The position numbers were made by a program, and so were the translations under genes. 64,000 bases of DNA. Source: Capillidium heterosporum. Its lineage: Eukaryota > Entomophthoromycota > Entomophthoromycetes > Entomophthorales > Capillidiaceae. Under the pieces are notes generated by a model that was not told the DNA's origin, searched no databases, and saw nothing but the letters and a program-made list of their open reading frames with translations. Numbering within the stretch: the first letter of the stretch is position 1; every line of letters begins with the position of its first letter. The stretch is from positions 1,302,001-1,366,000 of the forward strand of contig WBMQ01000006.1 of assembly GCA_016630905.1 (NCBI GenBank), in the 5' to 3' direction. Below are positions 1 to 11,645 of this stretch, piece by piece.

Positions 1-2
1 GT

Positions 3-1232
3 TATATCCCCCTCGTTCCCAAACCCTACCTAAACTATCTTTTGTTCAAGTTCCCCAATCGGAATGACACCCAACTTCTTCTATATTCAATCTGCTTGGC
101 CGCATCGAATAACTTTGAATCGCTACCTTTGTGTGGAGTTCTAAAGGAGGTCTTTGCATATAGAATCGTCAATTTGTACAGATCCTGTTACCTAAAACCA
201 AGCCTACCGTTGTTGTTTGCGAATATTGTTTTATCTTATATTGGGAATATGGAAATCAAGAATCCGTTGATACTATCCCAGGAGTACTATATTTCGCAGG
301 CTATACGCCTATCCCACCTTTTTGGAATTCATCTAAGATGTAACAAATTGGGAAACATAGTGCAGGAAATGTATATTAGGCTCTACAGTATAATCAGCAT
401 CCACGAGTTTATTATCTTCCCCCAGTACGGCGGAGCTGGTTTAACTTCCTACGAGCATTTTGATTTCAGGGAGCCTGAGTTTTGCGATCAACTTGATATA
501 GGGAAGCCGGAGCGTCTGCCAGTACTTTCGAATCACAAGGTGTATCAAAACTCATCATTATACTGTTTGAAATATCTACTCTTTGCCCGAACTACAATGC
601 AACGGATCTCAGCCCTTAAATTCCACTTTTTGGTCAGTAAGGACTGCAGCGAGCAGCCAAAGGCGGACCCAGACTTTGGTAAATATTCGAAAGAGGCTTT
701 AAAGCTCGAGAAGAATATGCACAAAGCCTTCTTCACCCAACCTTTCTTTGACATTGAGGCATCACGTAGAGTAAAATCCCTTGCCCCACCTAGGAATATC
801 AGCCTCATCCACATCTTCGTCTTACATCTGTGCCTAATTATGGACATCTATGAGCCACTTATCACTACAAATTGCAACTTTGATGGTTTAGCCCGGTTTG
901 ATTTCTCGATTGAAGAGCTGCACTTGAAGGAGTTTATAGGTTTGGAGGCCAAAATCAAGTTTATTCTGTCCATCTTCCTCGTCATCAAAACGATCACTCG
1001 ACACCATTACAACTATATCAACACGGGTGTGTGCTACCGGTGGCTCAAAATTACAGCCATCATGAACCGTATAAACGTAGCTATCGACATACTGTCCAAG
1101 GTAGAGGAATGTAGCAGTGCTTTACTGCTATTGAAAAGTTACTTTCATGAATTAGTTAATATTTTAGATATCAACAAGCTACGATGGCCGTCCATCGTAA
1201 CCGTTTTAGATCATAGTAAACAGATTGCCTAA
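3..1232 (+). CDS. Fungal-specific transcription factor, C-terminal part (5' end outside window)
   Basis: The frame is already open at base 3 and runs about 409 codons without an intron to a TAA at 1230-1232, so the real start and any DNA-binding domain lie before the window. The first visible residues (PKPYLNYLLFKFPN, then LLLYSICLAASNNF) resemble the start of the fungal-trans middle homology region, where a motif with a conserved Pro-x-Leu is followed by helices ending in Ala-Ala. Next come QAIRLSHLFGIHLRCN and MYIRLYSIISIHEF, the helical part that in this family reads as a 'dominant helix then Trp-rich' block. The likely role is a nuclear regulator bound to DNA through an upstream Zn2Cys6 cluster; that is family knowledge, not seen here. 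The regulator at 43327 has the same architecture but is not a close copy. The target genes cannot be told. Confidence 0.7.
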   Translation, partial: YIPLVPKPYLNYLLFKFPNRNDTQLLLYSICLAASNNFESLPLCGVLKEVFAYRIVNLYRSCYLKPSLPLLFANIVLSYIGNMEIKNPLILSQEYYISQAIRLSHLFGIHLRCNKLGNIVQEMYIRLYSIISIHEFIIFPQYGGAGLTSYEHFDFREPEFCDQLDIGKPERLPVLSNHKVYQNSSLYCLKYLLFARTTMQRISALKFHFLVSKDCSEQPKADPDFGKYSKEALKLEKNMHKAFFTQPFFDIEASRRVKSLAPPRNISLIHIFVLHLCLIMDIYEPLITTNCNFDGLARFDFSIEELHLKEFIGLEAKIKFILSIFLVIKTITRHHYNYINTGVCYRWLKITAIMNRINVAIDILSKVEECSSALLLLKSYFHELVNILDINKLRWPSIVTVLDHSKQIA

Positions 1233-2178
1233 TGTAAATATTGTATTATATTGGCTAATAAATGTTCTTCAATTTATGTATACCTTATATAATACCTATT
1301 CAATATACATTTTAAAGTTTATCATTTTCCTTTATATATAGCTTGGCAGCAGTTTTATTTCAAAGTACAAATCCCATATCTAGTATTTGTGGCACAATTC
1401 ATAAAAAGTTTATCGAACTTTTACTGATAGGATATTCAACGGACGTCACTTGACAGAAATATCGTAAACTCCCAAGGTATTGTTAAAATATTTGTCCGTC
1501 AAAATTAATGAATCTCATCGAAGCTACTAGGGGCTATAAAGTGCTTGCGTTTGGAAAGGGGAGCTTGAGTATAGGCTCACTAGTTTCAAGTAGTAAAACT
1601 TTCTTGCCGCTTTTAGGTTTTAGCGAGAGGGATGAGGATCCTCCACTACACTTGCATATGAAGCTCAAACGAGTCTGAACCCCCCTTTTATGGAGATTTG
1701 GGAGTCGGTCGGTTAACTCTGGAATTGGAAAAAGGTATCGAGGGTTCGGTTTATCGGATAACCCGAAACCCCAGAGTAGCCCCTACGCTAATTCCTTTAT
1801 CAGACTCATTAGTAATCTAATAATAGCTGACTTGTCGTTAGTCAACAGAAATATAGGAGTTAAAAGTAAATACCTGCCGACAATTTTTAACCAAGCTTGC
1901 TCTATTGTAAAATGTATAAAGTGTATTGGAATAAAAGAAGTACTACCTAGTGAAACTCTATTAGTGATAAATGAATTATAAACAAATGTCAAGTTAAATA
2001 TACTTACAGCTATCATGAATTTTATTAGCAGTCAGTCCAATTGAAATCTACACTCGCTACAAGCATCATTCTAGATTTTTATTACCAAAGAGTATACCCA
2101 TTAATAGATATTAGCGATTATAATGTGTTCAAATAACATTAATATACTTGCCATTTGCTTTATCTACAATCTAGTCTG
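1233..2178. other. Intergenic, convergent 3' ends; GC-richer block with a hairpin
   Basis: This lies between the 3' ends of the transcription factor and the O-methyltransferase. Most of it is AT-rich, but 1484-1790 is clearly richer in G and C. It holds an imperfect inverted repeat at 1742-1771 (GGGTTCGG against CCGAAACCC, one bulged base). The open frame at 1783-2016 on the minus strand has no recognisable content. Confidence 0.4.
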
Positions 2179-3195
2179 TTAATCGGATGCGTTTGGATTT
2201 ATAGTTATTAGCATCAAGCCGTCTCCAATTGGAATTAACATGTTATTAGTCCTTATATCCCTAGTAACTCTTGAATTGAACAGCTCTAGTTTTTCAGCTA
2301 TGGTTTTAGGTTTCCTCTCAAGGCCATCATTTGTCGGTAAATTTACTACTTCTCCACGAAATAACACTATAGAATACAAAGATTACTAGAACATTCAAAA
2401 ATATATAATGTTACCGTTGTCTACGACCATCATACCCTCCTTACTCAACAAATTATTTTTTACAATAAGGTCGTAATATTTCCAATAGCTGCCCTTGTTT
2501 GCATCTTTATATAATTTATTAGATTCGAACAGCAATAGAAAAGTAATCTACCTAGAAATATAAAGTCAAATTGGAACCCAGCTAGTTCAATTAAACTACA
2601 AAATTTTGTAAAAAATACGACAAAATATATCTTACTTATCTTCCGCCTTACTGTTCACCAATACAAGCTGAGACCCAAAATTCCTTTCTTTCAAATTTGC
2701 GTAGGCCAACTGTAAAGCATTCGTATCACAGTCGACCGATATCAAAAAATTAGATTTATCAAAAGTGATACCTTCCAAGTTTGTAACCAAATGGGTTGTG
2801 CAACCTTGGCTACCACCTTGCAAACCCTTCAACAAAAATAAAGTTGAGTATCCGGTAAAAGTGCCTATTTCCAATACTTTGCGACTTTTGCTTAACTTTA
2901 TCAAGTTTAAAAGGTAACAACCTACATCTTCGCTGATAACCTTGTTGAAAGTCTCTGCACCAAATTTATCTATGCTCTCTTTCTTCAATTTCTCAAGTAA
3001 CTGTTGGAACGAGTTGTCGAGGTTCATATTCCGTTTCTGATTTAAATACGCTTGAAACTTTTCACTCCTGTAGTCCAAGCCACTATCATCTGCTAAACTA
3101 ACATCGAGTGAACTTTTGTGCAGGTATTGATAGCTATATTTAAATAGGGTTGCTTTTGACAAGAAGTTGGTTGTACTACGATTAACTATTTTCAT
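2179..3195 (-). CDS. Class I SAM-dependent O-methyltransferase (caffeoyl-CoA/catechol OMT family)
   Basis: Four exons give about 290 residues. Exon 1 (3195 to 2636) holds the SAM-binding motif VLEIGTFTGYSTLFLLKGL near residue 110 and the acidic end of strand 2 (FLISVDCD). Small exons then supply FDFIFLDANKGSYWKYYD and MMVVDNVLFRGEVV, which are the metal-binding Asp and Asp-Asn positions of cation-dependent enzymes of this family. The C-terminus NMLIPIGDGLMLITIN is the usual final strand pair. The second metal-site residue reads DAN where DAD is more common. The N-terminus (MKIVNRSTTNFLSKATLFKY) is basic and hydroxylated and could be a mitochondrial presequence. The substrate is unknown; related enzymes methylate catechols, flavonoids or small acids. 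All introns are 40-50 nt GT-AG. Frames join cleanly, so the model is firm even though the exact substrate class is not. Confidence 0.88.
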
Positions 3196-4011
3196 CTCTT
3201 TGATAGATGAGTGAAAATATTTTGCAAGTGATATAAATCTGAAGTACGATCAGCATTCCAGAAAGTTATGACGCCAACTTAGCGTCTCCGCATCGATTTG
3301 GGCAACTTTCCTACTGATTTTATCAATTGTTTACTGCTTTGGGATCAAAATTTGGCAGGTTTACGTAGATGTAGTGCAAACAAATAATATGCTTTATATC
3401 CTTATATCCAATCTTTCAACTAGTTGTGTAGAACTTGATAAAATGAATCTTAATACCAACTCTAGCTAGATGTATTGCCTAGAAAATAGGAACTTTAGTG
3501 CTAAATATTGTAGGATTATTACTACACAACATAGATACCTTACAATTCAGGGACCACTTTGCTTCAAAGTATATACTCCTTAATGCTCTAAATTAAAAGC
3601 ACATTAGATCTTCAATTCAACATCCATTAATAGTTTATTAGGATTGTCGTATATCCAAAACTATACAATACTTCTAACTAGGAATGGTAAATATTTTGAA
3701 TGAGTTTAAGGGTTGATACGCAAAGTTTAACGATAAATAAAGTCTATACGGTGTACGTGAGAATATATTTGCAGATTTACAGCAAAACAATTTGTGTACC
3801 AAATAGCATTCCATAAAATCGTGATAAATTGTGAAGAAATTGAAGACCGTAAATATTTTACGGCATCTAGGCTTAATTAATGGCATCAATATAACACCAA
3901 TAAAGGATAGTAAAAAGGATACCTCACATCCCCGAAACCAGTATGCCTGTATTCTTAGATAACTATATAAGCATGTGGAATGTACGTAAAAATTTAGAAA
4001 ACAAAGTTGCA
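3196..4011. other. Divergent promoter region between OMT and PRXL2
   Basis: About 0.8 kb of AT-rich spacer separates two divergent genes. The open frame on the minus strand at 3674-4012 is low-complexity and overlaps the PRXL2 start; I do not treat it as a gene. I recognise no regulatory motif. Confidence 0.5.
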
Positions 4012-4755
4012 ATGGATATATTCAAAGTTGGAGATAAGGTGCAATTAGGCTACAATGTAATAAACGCCAGGGACAACTCAACTGTCGACTTGAATGACAA
4101 GATTGACAACAAGAAGGTCATAGTCAAAGTTTTAAGAAGGTTTGGGTGCCTACTTTGTCGGTAAGTCGACATTTATGAATCTCCACTAACTCTATACTTT
4201 GTAGCTACGAAGCCAAGGTTTTGGATCTAAACCGTGAAGTCTTCAAGAAGTTAGGAGTTGACATCATCGCCGTTGGTTTCGATCAGAAGAACGTCTCCAA
4301 GTTCTTGGAGCAGGAATTATGGAGTGGGGACCTCTTCTTGGACCAGGAACGGTTGATCTACCAGCATTTCAATTTACCTAAAGTCAAGATGTTTACTGGA
4401 CTGAAGAAATTGATGCGCAAGCAATCTCGTACGTACTTATCCCAAACTCACTTTTACTAACTATCGAGGAATAGGTTCTGAGATCAAGAAGATTAAGAAA
4501 CAAGTCAGTGGTGACTTGAAAGGGGACGGTATGCAGATGGGTGGTACTTTTATGCTGGATGATCATCAGTTGAAGTACATATTCTTGCAAGACGACTTTG
4601 TCAAATTCCCCGATTTAGAGGAGCTAATCGAATTGTGTGGTGGTGACAAAAATGATTTGGTTTATTTGGAGAAGCCTAACTGTAGTACTGATCAGTGTGG
4701 TAAACCTAACATCGGGGCTATGAACTCTTTTCCTGAAGCGGCTTTGACAAACTAG
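4012..4755 (+). CDS. PRXL2/AhpC-TSA_2 family thioredoxin-fold protein (dispersed copy)
   Basis: Three exons (4012-4160, 4205-4428, 4475-4755) encode about 217 residues. The thioredoxin-like active site is RRFGCLLCR (a CxxC) near residue 45, followed by the family pattern YEAKVLDLNREVFKKLGV and VDIIAVGFDQ. The C-terminal part has GGTFMLDD and a 'FPDLEELIELCGG' block matching the GATYVIGKGG and DLKKIVEVCGG blocks of its paralogues at 46869, 48922 and 50739. PRXL2 proteins (FAM213/prostamide synthase-like) are redox proteins; animal members reduce prostaglandin H2-type substrates, and the fungal substrate is unknown. I chose the start at 4012 because MDIFKVGDKV aligns with the paralogues. Two in-frame ATGs lie upstream (3943, 3973), and the longer start is possible. 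This copy carries a longer basic middle segment and a Cys-containing tail and is the most diverged of the four. Confidence 0.85.
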
Positions 4756-5611
4756 TCTTTTGATAAGTACTTGAGTATCCTCTTAGTAGTATGTTCTAAA
4801 TAAATCGCTATACTATCGTTAAAGAAGTTGTATAAATTAGTATCCTTTTATGACTGACAAGACCAAACCTATTGCATTGCTTTAACATTTTGTATATCAT
4901 TTGACGATTACATTTAAAAGGTGGTATGGTAAAATATCGGATGCCTAGTAAATAAAAGTTGTAATTTTGATAAACATTTATTAGCTATTCCTAAACTCAT
5001 CGGCTTTGATTTCATCTACTTGGAAAGTAAAATAGAATAACAAACAATCTGAAGGAAAGTATCGAAACTCGACTATATTGGCACTTTTTATAAATAAATT
5101 TAATAGGATTATTAGCTCTTTTAGCCAATGTACTTTGTCATATGTTTAAGGAGTTCATATGAATTATATTTGCCAGTCGAACTTTATCTTGAAATAGCAC
5201 CAGTAGTAGCTATATTCAAATATTTAACAGAAATCGTTTGGTAGTTAAGGTGAAGACCTGTAAGATACTATAGACATATAGCCGTATACTAATGGAGCTA
5301 GTCAAGACTGGAGTAACGTTTCCTAGTGCTCTTCACAAGTTAAAAGTATTGGTAACCAATAGAGATCATTGATCTAATACTTTGGCAGCTCAGCAAATAG
5401 CCAAACTGGTTTTCAATTTAGTTATGGAAATCAAATGGGGTAAACCATGAAAATCTTCCTAAAAGTAATTTAAATTTTTATGGTAAATTGGCATGATGTA
5501 AAGTAATCCCTTCAAAAAGGATAAATGGTAAAAAGCGCCCTATAAGTTGAAGGGCAATTTCAAAACGGAGTAAAAGTACAATCTTCGCCACAATTCTAAA
5601 AGAGCAGTACG
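4756..5611. other. Intergenic spacer
   Basis: AT-rich spacer of about 0.85 kb between two plus-strand genes. I see no ORF, RNA gene or repeat in it. Confidence 0.5.
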
Positions 5612-6791
5612 ATGAGTCGCAAATCATTGCTAAATGGCGATGCAACAAATAGCGGACCTGGAACTATAAGTGACAAAGTAAATCTTCTGACCTACAACAT
5701 CTTTTTACGACCGCCCGGTATCAACAACAATGGGAACGACTACAAGGACAGCCGGCTCAAGATGTTTTGCTCCTCAGTACTATCTTTCTACGATATAGTT
5801 TGTCTACAAGAGATGTTCGCCTTTGGATCGAATCGTCGTGGCAGGTTAATCTCACAAGCAAAATTATGTGGTCTACCCTACTCTAGAGCGAGCTCCTTAC
5901 CCTGCTTCTTAACTGGTATCGACGGAGGCTTAGTAATATTATCAAGGTTCCCTATTGTCCGCACTAATGAACTAACTTTTACCCATGCCTCCAACTCTGA
6001 TGCGTAAGAACCTATACTGTATATATTTTAATTTATACTATTTAGCATGTCACATAAAGGGGCACTGTATGCCAAGATTTGCATCCGTGACAACTTCCAC
6101 TTTCACATCTTCAACACCCACACCCAGGCCAGTTATGAAAACAACCCTCCACTCTCCGACAAGAGCGTTCAAATTCGCTTGGAGCAGATCGGTGAACTGC
6201 GCAAGTTTATCGATGAGACGTTGGTTTCCAAACCCCCGGAGGAGCCGGTATTTTTAATGGGAGACCTCAACGTCAACAGCCGCGTCGAAGCAACTGAGAA
6301 CGACAACCGGTCCTCCCCAGAGTATTTGGCCATGTACCAGATCTTGTGTGAAGGAAACACCAGTTTAACCAACGGGTTGGTAGGCGAAGTATCCTTATCT
6401 TTCCGCAACTTCCATGACCTCCTTTTTGAACGCGCTGGTTACCACCCCGTAACTTATGGTGATGCTATCACTACCCCCGATGGTAAATTTATACCGAGGG
6501 AGACAACGTTGACCCATCCGGTCGATTATCTATCGGCACAGAGTTTGGATTATATGTTCTATTTAGATGATGCCAAAGATAAGGAACATGGTAACGTCAT
6601 TAAAGCTAACTATAAGGCAGAGATCCATCAAGTTCAAGTCGAAGAGATGATGTACGAGCAGCCTAACGCTAAATTCCCATGCACTCAACTTTCAGGTGAC
6701 TTTTAAAGCTTTTGTTTTTAATACTGACTTTATATTACTATAAATAGATCACTATGGAGTTGGTGCTCAAGTTCTCCTTCGTCGGACATAA
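5612..6791 (+). CDS. Neutral sphingomyelinase-like phosphodiesterase (DNase I fold)
   Basis: Three exons (5612-6004, then about 6048, last exon from about 6748 to the TAA at 6789-6791) encode a protein of about 365 residues of the endonuclease/exonuclease/phosphatase fold. Visible catalytic blocks, in order, are LLTYNIFLRPPG, IVCLQEMFAF (metal-binding Glu), FNTHTQASY, FLMGDLNVNS (Asp and Asn), SLDYMFYLD and the terminal SDHYGVGAQVLLRRT with the catalytic Asp-His. HTQASY and SDHYGV are typical of sphingomyelin or inositol-phosphosphingolipid phospholipases C, which release ceramide. The last exon is short: without it the frame would stop after CTQLSG and lack the essential SDH. There is no signal peptide, and I see no C-terminal membrane pair as in yeast Isc1, so a soluble enzyme closer to the bacterial/secreted branch is likely. 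The exact lipid substrate is inferred. Confidence 0.85.
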
Positions 6792-7945
6792 GGCGATTAT
6801 ATAAGGTTTACTGAAGTTAGATTTTCAAGTGTTAACTATGAACTTTAGATACCATTTCCAGCTTTTTTATACGATGTTGCTTTATAGCAATTTTATTGTA
6901 GATAATAAACGTACTACATTTCATACTGTTCCTTTGAGCTGAAGTTGATTAACGTAGCAAAGGTAGGTCTTAGTTTTCAAGCGATCACTTAGGGGGTTTT
7001 TATGTCTAGTTCCCTTTTACAATTATTTAAATTTCGTTAGATACATATATTTGAAAAGTCTGACTGGATTACCTTTGAAGTAGCATGTGTGCTTTATTGT
7101 TTATAAAGTTAGAATACACGTAGCTAAAAAGTGTAATTGTGAAGACCATCTATTTAGTCAATTTAAGCGCACACTCAGTTGGTAAGCGCATGTACTTAAT
7201 CCTACTAGAACTCCAACAGCCTATATGAAAAGGTAGTTGCTCTATCCTTCGCTATTACAAGTTTGAAACTTTGACGAATATATCATGAAAATATTCAATT
7301 GTTAACTATAAATGACCTTTTAGAAAAGAGAAAGCTACTTTACATATACGCTTCTTAAAAACCAGGGCAATCGCATATAGGATTAACTTATGCACAGAAC
7401 TTGATACCAATATAAATTCTATGGATAGTGTCTTTGGAATCAGACAGACACTCCTGCTATGCCATTAAAGAGTACAATAAGATGGATCAAGTTTACTAGT
7501 CCGGTCTAACGGTACAAGTTTAAACTTTGCAATGATCCGTTATCTATCCTCAACGAGAGTATTTATGGGAACGTTGGGAATTTATAAAGTGTTCAAAATC
7601 CTTACATTATAACTTTTGATTCAATGGTGATCAGGATCTATCGCCATCAAGTACATATGACTCAAATCCCACCTTTACCATCGATAAAGCGAATATAAGT
7701 TTTTAGTTAAAATTTCAAATACTAACAGCTCACTTACCTTTGATGTTTAAGTAAATTAATAGAAAAGTTGCCTTTAACTGGTGATTCCTACTATAAAGTA
7801 CCAATACAAATAGAACTGTTATATAAATCAAGGTAAAACAAATGGCAAACGAGTATAAAGACAGTAGGTTTGAAAACATTAGTTCAATTAATACGCATCT
7901 AGATCGCTTCAAACGAACGGCACTACACTAAAATTATAAAAGGAC
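6792..7945. other. Intergenic, convergent 3' ends
   Basis: 1.15 kb of AT-rich sequence between the sphingomyelinase-like gene and PTPS. The 60-codon minus-strand frame at 7730-7912 is hydrophobic and low-complexity; I see nothing that supports a gene. Confidence 0.5.
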
Positions 7946-8511
7946 TCATTCACCGCGGTAAAAAGCAATGTTCTTATCGGTCTCCTCGATGTAAACTTCG
8001 TAGAGTTGGAAGGTGTTTCCAGTTCCCAAGTGCTTATTCAACTCCTCCCAGAAGAAGACTGACAGGTTTTCGGCAGTACTATTTATTAAAAATCAATATG
8101 TATCTAAAAGCTATAATTACCTTGGGGTATCTTTGAAATAAGCAACGTCTTTATCCTAGAATACAAATAAAAGTGTGTTAGCGATATGTTACTATTATTA
8201 AAACTTACGATGTTTCTGTGGTCCAATTGAGCGATCACCTTGTTCATGTGGAGCTTTAGGTCCGTCAAGTTGATTATCATACCAGTTGAATCAATCTGTT
8301 GATAAAAGTTAGCATATATGTTTAAAATAAATATTATTACCGCTCCCTTTAAAGTAACTTTGACCTTGTAGTTGTGCCCATGGCCGTTGACGTGATTGCA
8401 TTTGCCATACAATTCCTTATTCTCCTCATCAGTTAAAGCGTTGCTGTGTAATCTATGAGCCGAGCAGAAACTTTCTACTCTAGTAACGTAACCGACCTTC
8501 ATGTTGACCAT
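7946..8511 (-). CDS. 6-pyruvoyl-tetrahydropterin synthase
   Basis: This enzyme converts 7,8-dihydroneopterin triphosphate to 6-pyruvoyl-tetrahydropterin, the second step of tetrahydrobiopterin synthesis, in the cytosol. Four exons encode about 145 residues, the usual length. All functional residues are visible: zinc ligands in FCSAHRLHS and NGHGHNYKV, the catalytic Cys in [14 protein letters not shown], the catalytic Asp-His in QLDHRNIDKDVAYF, and the C-terminal [19 protein letters not shown] with the pterin-binding Glu. The Cys plus Asp-His set marks a true PTPS rather than a bacterial QueD-like relative. The start at 8511 ([11 protein letters not shown]) is used; the next in-frame ATG three codons on would also do. 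The gene is uncommon in Dikarya but known from Mortierella-type fungi, so it supports an early-diverging host. No other biopterin gene is in the window. Confidence 0.95.
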
Positions 8512-9731
8512 ATCTATCTTTATCTACTATTGTAAAAATATCTAAACCCTAAAGTTTTCCTTGGAGCTGTTGAAGCAAGTTGAAATTTCCAAGGAAAGCA
8601 GTTTGCAAACTTTAAATACTGGATTGGGAATGCAAGTGAAACCTCGATCAACTAATCAAAGGTGTTTAGAAGCAATAGTAGCCTAAATAGGAAAACATTT
8701 ACTTATACCTTGCTCAAGGACATTGGAAAGTGATCCCAATTTTCGATAAATTTGGATAGTAGTGAAAGGCGGCAGTACCTGAAGCCATCAGCTGAGGGTG
8801 GCTGAAGCTAGCTATACAACTTACCTGCCTACAAACGAATTAAAAGGAAACAGAGCAACAAAATGAGATGGATGGTGGAATTATATTGGTAGTTGAATAT
8901 CGCATATCGATATTAAAGCGAATTAAGGCTAAATGGAGTTTAAAGTATTTATATTTGGCTGGGGTACACTGATAAATTTTCAGTATATTATAGTGAAAGC
9001 ATATATACGATGATGAAATTCCTTGGAAAAATTGAATTGCAATATATATATCCATATAACATGTATACTATAACAGGTTACTATTAATAGAATCCATATT
9101 TTTACTATTTGTCAACTCCCTTTTCCTAAATTGAAAACAGTAGTGCTTTGACTAAACTTCAAGGAAATCTTTGGTAACTATAGTAATCGGATGACTGCTA
9201 TTGCTACATCTAAAAGTCAAAACTTCCTTTTATTGGATTACAACCTATATATGTGATTGTTTAGAACTTAGTTTAGAGAGGGATATATTTTTCACTATAG
9301 ATAAGATTTATAAAAGATATAAGACTTTATCTTTGTAGGTATATTTCCTTAGGTAATAGCTATATCATAAAGCTGTTAAATTTCCTTAGCTTATTTAATT
9401 ATAGAGTGTCTAAGGGAACTGCAAGTGGAATTTCAAAACTACTAACTTCACCTACCTTCCAAAAGCATATTTCTCTCATAACAGACAACTATATGTTCAT
9501 ATCAGGTAGCTCAGCGTCTTTATTATCAGATATATAATAGACTTTTAGCAAATAATAGTTCCTTAATAAATCAAGCCTTGAGGTTTAATTTGGTAGAATC
9601 AATTCTATTCAATTTGGAGTTTAAAAACAAGAGGCCAAAAACTGTAACTTTGCATCTTAATTGAAGAGCACTTGAAGAAGGCCCTAAATTCGATAAGTTA
9701 GAAGCTAGCGATTTGCTGTACCAGCTTTAAG
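8512..9731. other. Intergenic spacer upstream of PTPS and the RACK1 relic
   Basis: AT-rich, 1.2 kb. The 71-codon minus frame at 8840-9055 is Ile/Tyr/Phe-rich and unlike a protein family I know. I see no RNA gene. Confidence 0.4.
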
Positions 9732-10658
9732 ATGGATCTCTTCAAAGCTACAACAATTAGGCTACTGCTCTCACTACAACTTAACTCAAATATTCTAATC
9801 TCATGCTCTTATGAAAAATCTTTAAAAGTTTAGAACCTAGTTTCTAACAGAGATAGATTTATAAATTAAGTGAACCTTTGGTAGCTTATGGTGGTGCTAT
9901 CTGGTATAATGTTTTTAGGGGGTAGTTTTACTGTAACTTCCTCATGAGACAAGGTGTTACGTCTATGAGATTTATACTCAGGTGAAATACTTACTGCTCT
10001 TATAGGTCATGCCAAAGAAATAACTTCAGTATCGTTATCTAGGAATGATAGTCAAATTATATCTAGCTCTAGTGATAGGGCTATCCAGTTGTGGAGCACT
10101 ACAGGTGAAGCTAATCATGTCTTTAGTAAAGATTGCCAAATTGGCTAGATTTTGAGTGTTTACTTCTCACCTAGTAAAGAAAACTGTTTGATTTAAACGA
10201 TTTAGATCAACTTGTTAAAGTTTAGGAAGCTAGTATTTGTAAATTTAAAACTGTTCATCCTGGCCACACTAAACCTATCCATACCATCACTGTCTTTTCG
10301 GATGGCACACTATATGTTTTTGATGACAAATACAAGGCTACTTTGTTATTGATTTTAGATATTGTAAAACACTTGTATTGCTTTAAAAACGGAACTACCG
10401 CCAATGCTTTGTTGTATTGTCCAACTCAGCTCCGGTTGTTTGTAGCTATCTCCAACAGTATTTAGATATGTAATTTTGAGACCAAGAATTAGTTAATTGA
10501 GCTAAATCCAAATCCATTAGAGCTAGTGTGAAATACAATCCCCCTTGTATATTTTTCGTTGGTACGATTCTATCCTCTTTGTCGGATATACGGACAACAA
10601 ATTCATGCTCGAGAAGATGCTACCTAAAATTGATAAGATGGATCCCTTCTACTTCTAA
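9732..10658 (+). pseudogene. Decayed RACK1/Asc1 (G-beta-like WD40 ribosomal protein) copy
   Basis: No long open frame exists, but translation in three successive frame blocks follows RACK1 from near its N-terminus to its last blade. In order: SNILISCSYEKSLKV, DKVLRL then DLYSGEI, GHAKEITSVSLS then SSSDRAIQLW (blade 3, 'GHTKDVLSV' and 'SGSRDKTIKLW' in RACK1), ILSVYFSPSKEN, FKTVHPGHT, ITVFSDGTLYVFDDKYKAT, KHLYCF, YCPTQLRLFVAISNSI (compare 'FSPNRYWLCAATSSSI'), and FVGYTDNKFMLEK (compare 'FAGYTDN'). About ten in-frame stops and at least two frame changes interrupt it. Several stops (TAG or TGA) sit exactly where RACK1 has Trp, consistent with G-to-A change, while two Trp codons survive. I see no intron remnants, so it may be a retrocopy, but that is inference. 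The working RACK1 gene is not in this window. Confidence 0.85.
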
Positions 10659-11645
10659 ACAACTAGACAGCCGACATTAGTTATATAGGTTTTGCTACTT
10701 TTGTAAGTATATAATACTAATAAAACAATAAAATTTTCAATTCATACCTTTGATAATAATTGGCGACAATGGTTTTACATAAGTAGACACAAATTTATGT
10801 AAATCAATAGATACTGTATATAGGAGTAAGTGTATATATATTGGGTATTCAGCTAGTGCTAAATTACAATAATATATTTTAAACTCTGTTTCTAGAGGAA
10901 AAGGACTATTATAGATATTCGTATTCTTTGATTTTAATTGTGTTTTAAGGCTATATATATGTATGAAATTACTCTATACGAATTTAAGTTATAAGATTTG
11001 CAATTTTAGGCTTGGATAATAGGAATATTAATACCGTAGACAGGAAGAGAGTTGAAATATATAAAAGCCATGGTTAGTTATAATACAGTAGATACCAGAT
11101 GAAGCAATATGTAGTCTATATCAGATAAATAAAATATTCATTCTAATCTAAGTTAATAGATACATTTATATGTATTAAAAGCAACAGTATCTCTTATATT
11201 CTAGATCGAAGGAGGTTATCCTAATATATTTGCAAGAGATATAAACACAGTAGCTCATTCATAGTTTACTAAATAAAATGCTTGCTATCCATCAACCACT
11301 ATATTTATACCTAGTATGCCAAAGTATAAACCCACTACACTATCGATCAGTACTATATATATAACACTATGTTACAGTAGTTACTATGCTTTATACCTTT
11401 GGTAATCTCGAACTAATTCTGAGTTATTATATCTGGCCCATTCCAACTCAACTTCGAAATTTCCCATTCTTCAACAATAAAATTTCAGGCCAATTATTTT
11501 CCATGAAAGCTTCCTGCAAAATTTTTCAAGCAATTGATTCGGGCTGGGGGTCCTACTAGGTTATCTGAAATTTGAAGCAAATTTCCTTTCTCTCTGCTTA
11601 TTAAGTGCAACCGCCTTAAATTCTTATTTTGAACAAGCATATAAC
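10659..11645. other. Intergenic spacer, upstream region of uS14
   Basis: About 1 kb, very AT-rich. The last 200 bases before the uS14 start are the presumed promoter of a strongly expressed ribosomal protein gene. I see no clear motif. Confidence 0.4.

Noticed and set aside
3674-4012. 112-codon minus-strand ORF
   Set aside because: Overlaps the PRXL2 start and leader; Phe/Leu/Tyr-rich low-complexity shadow.
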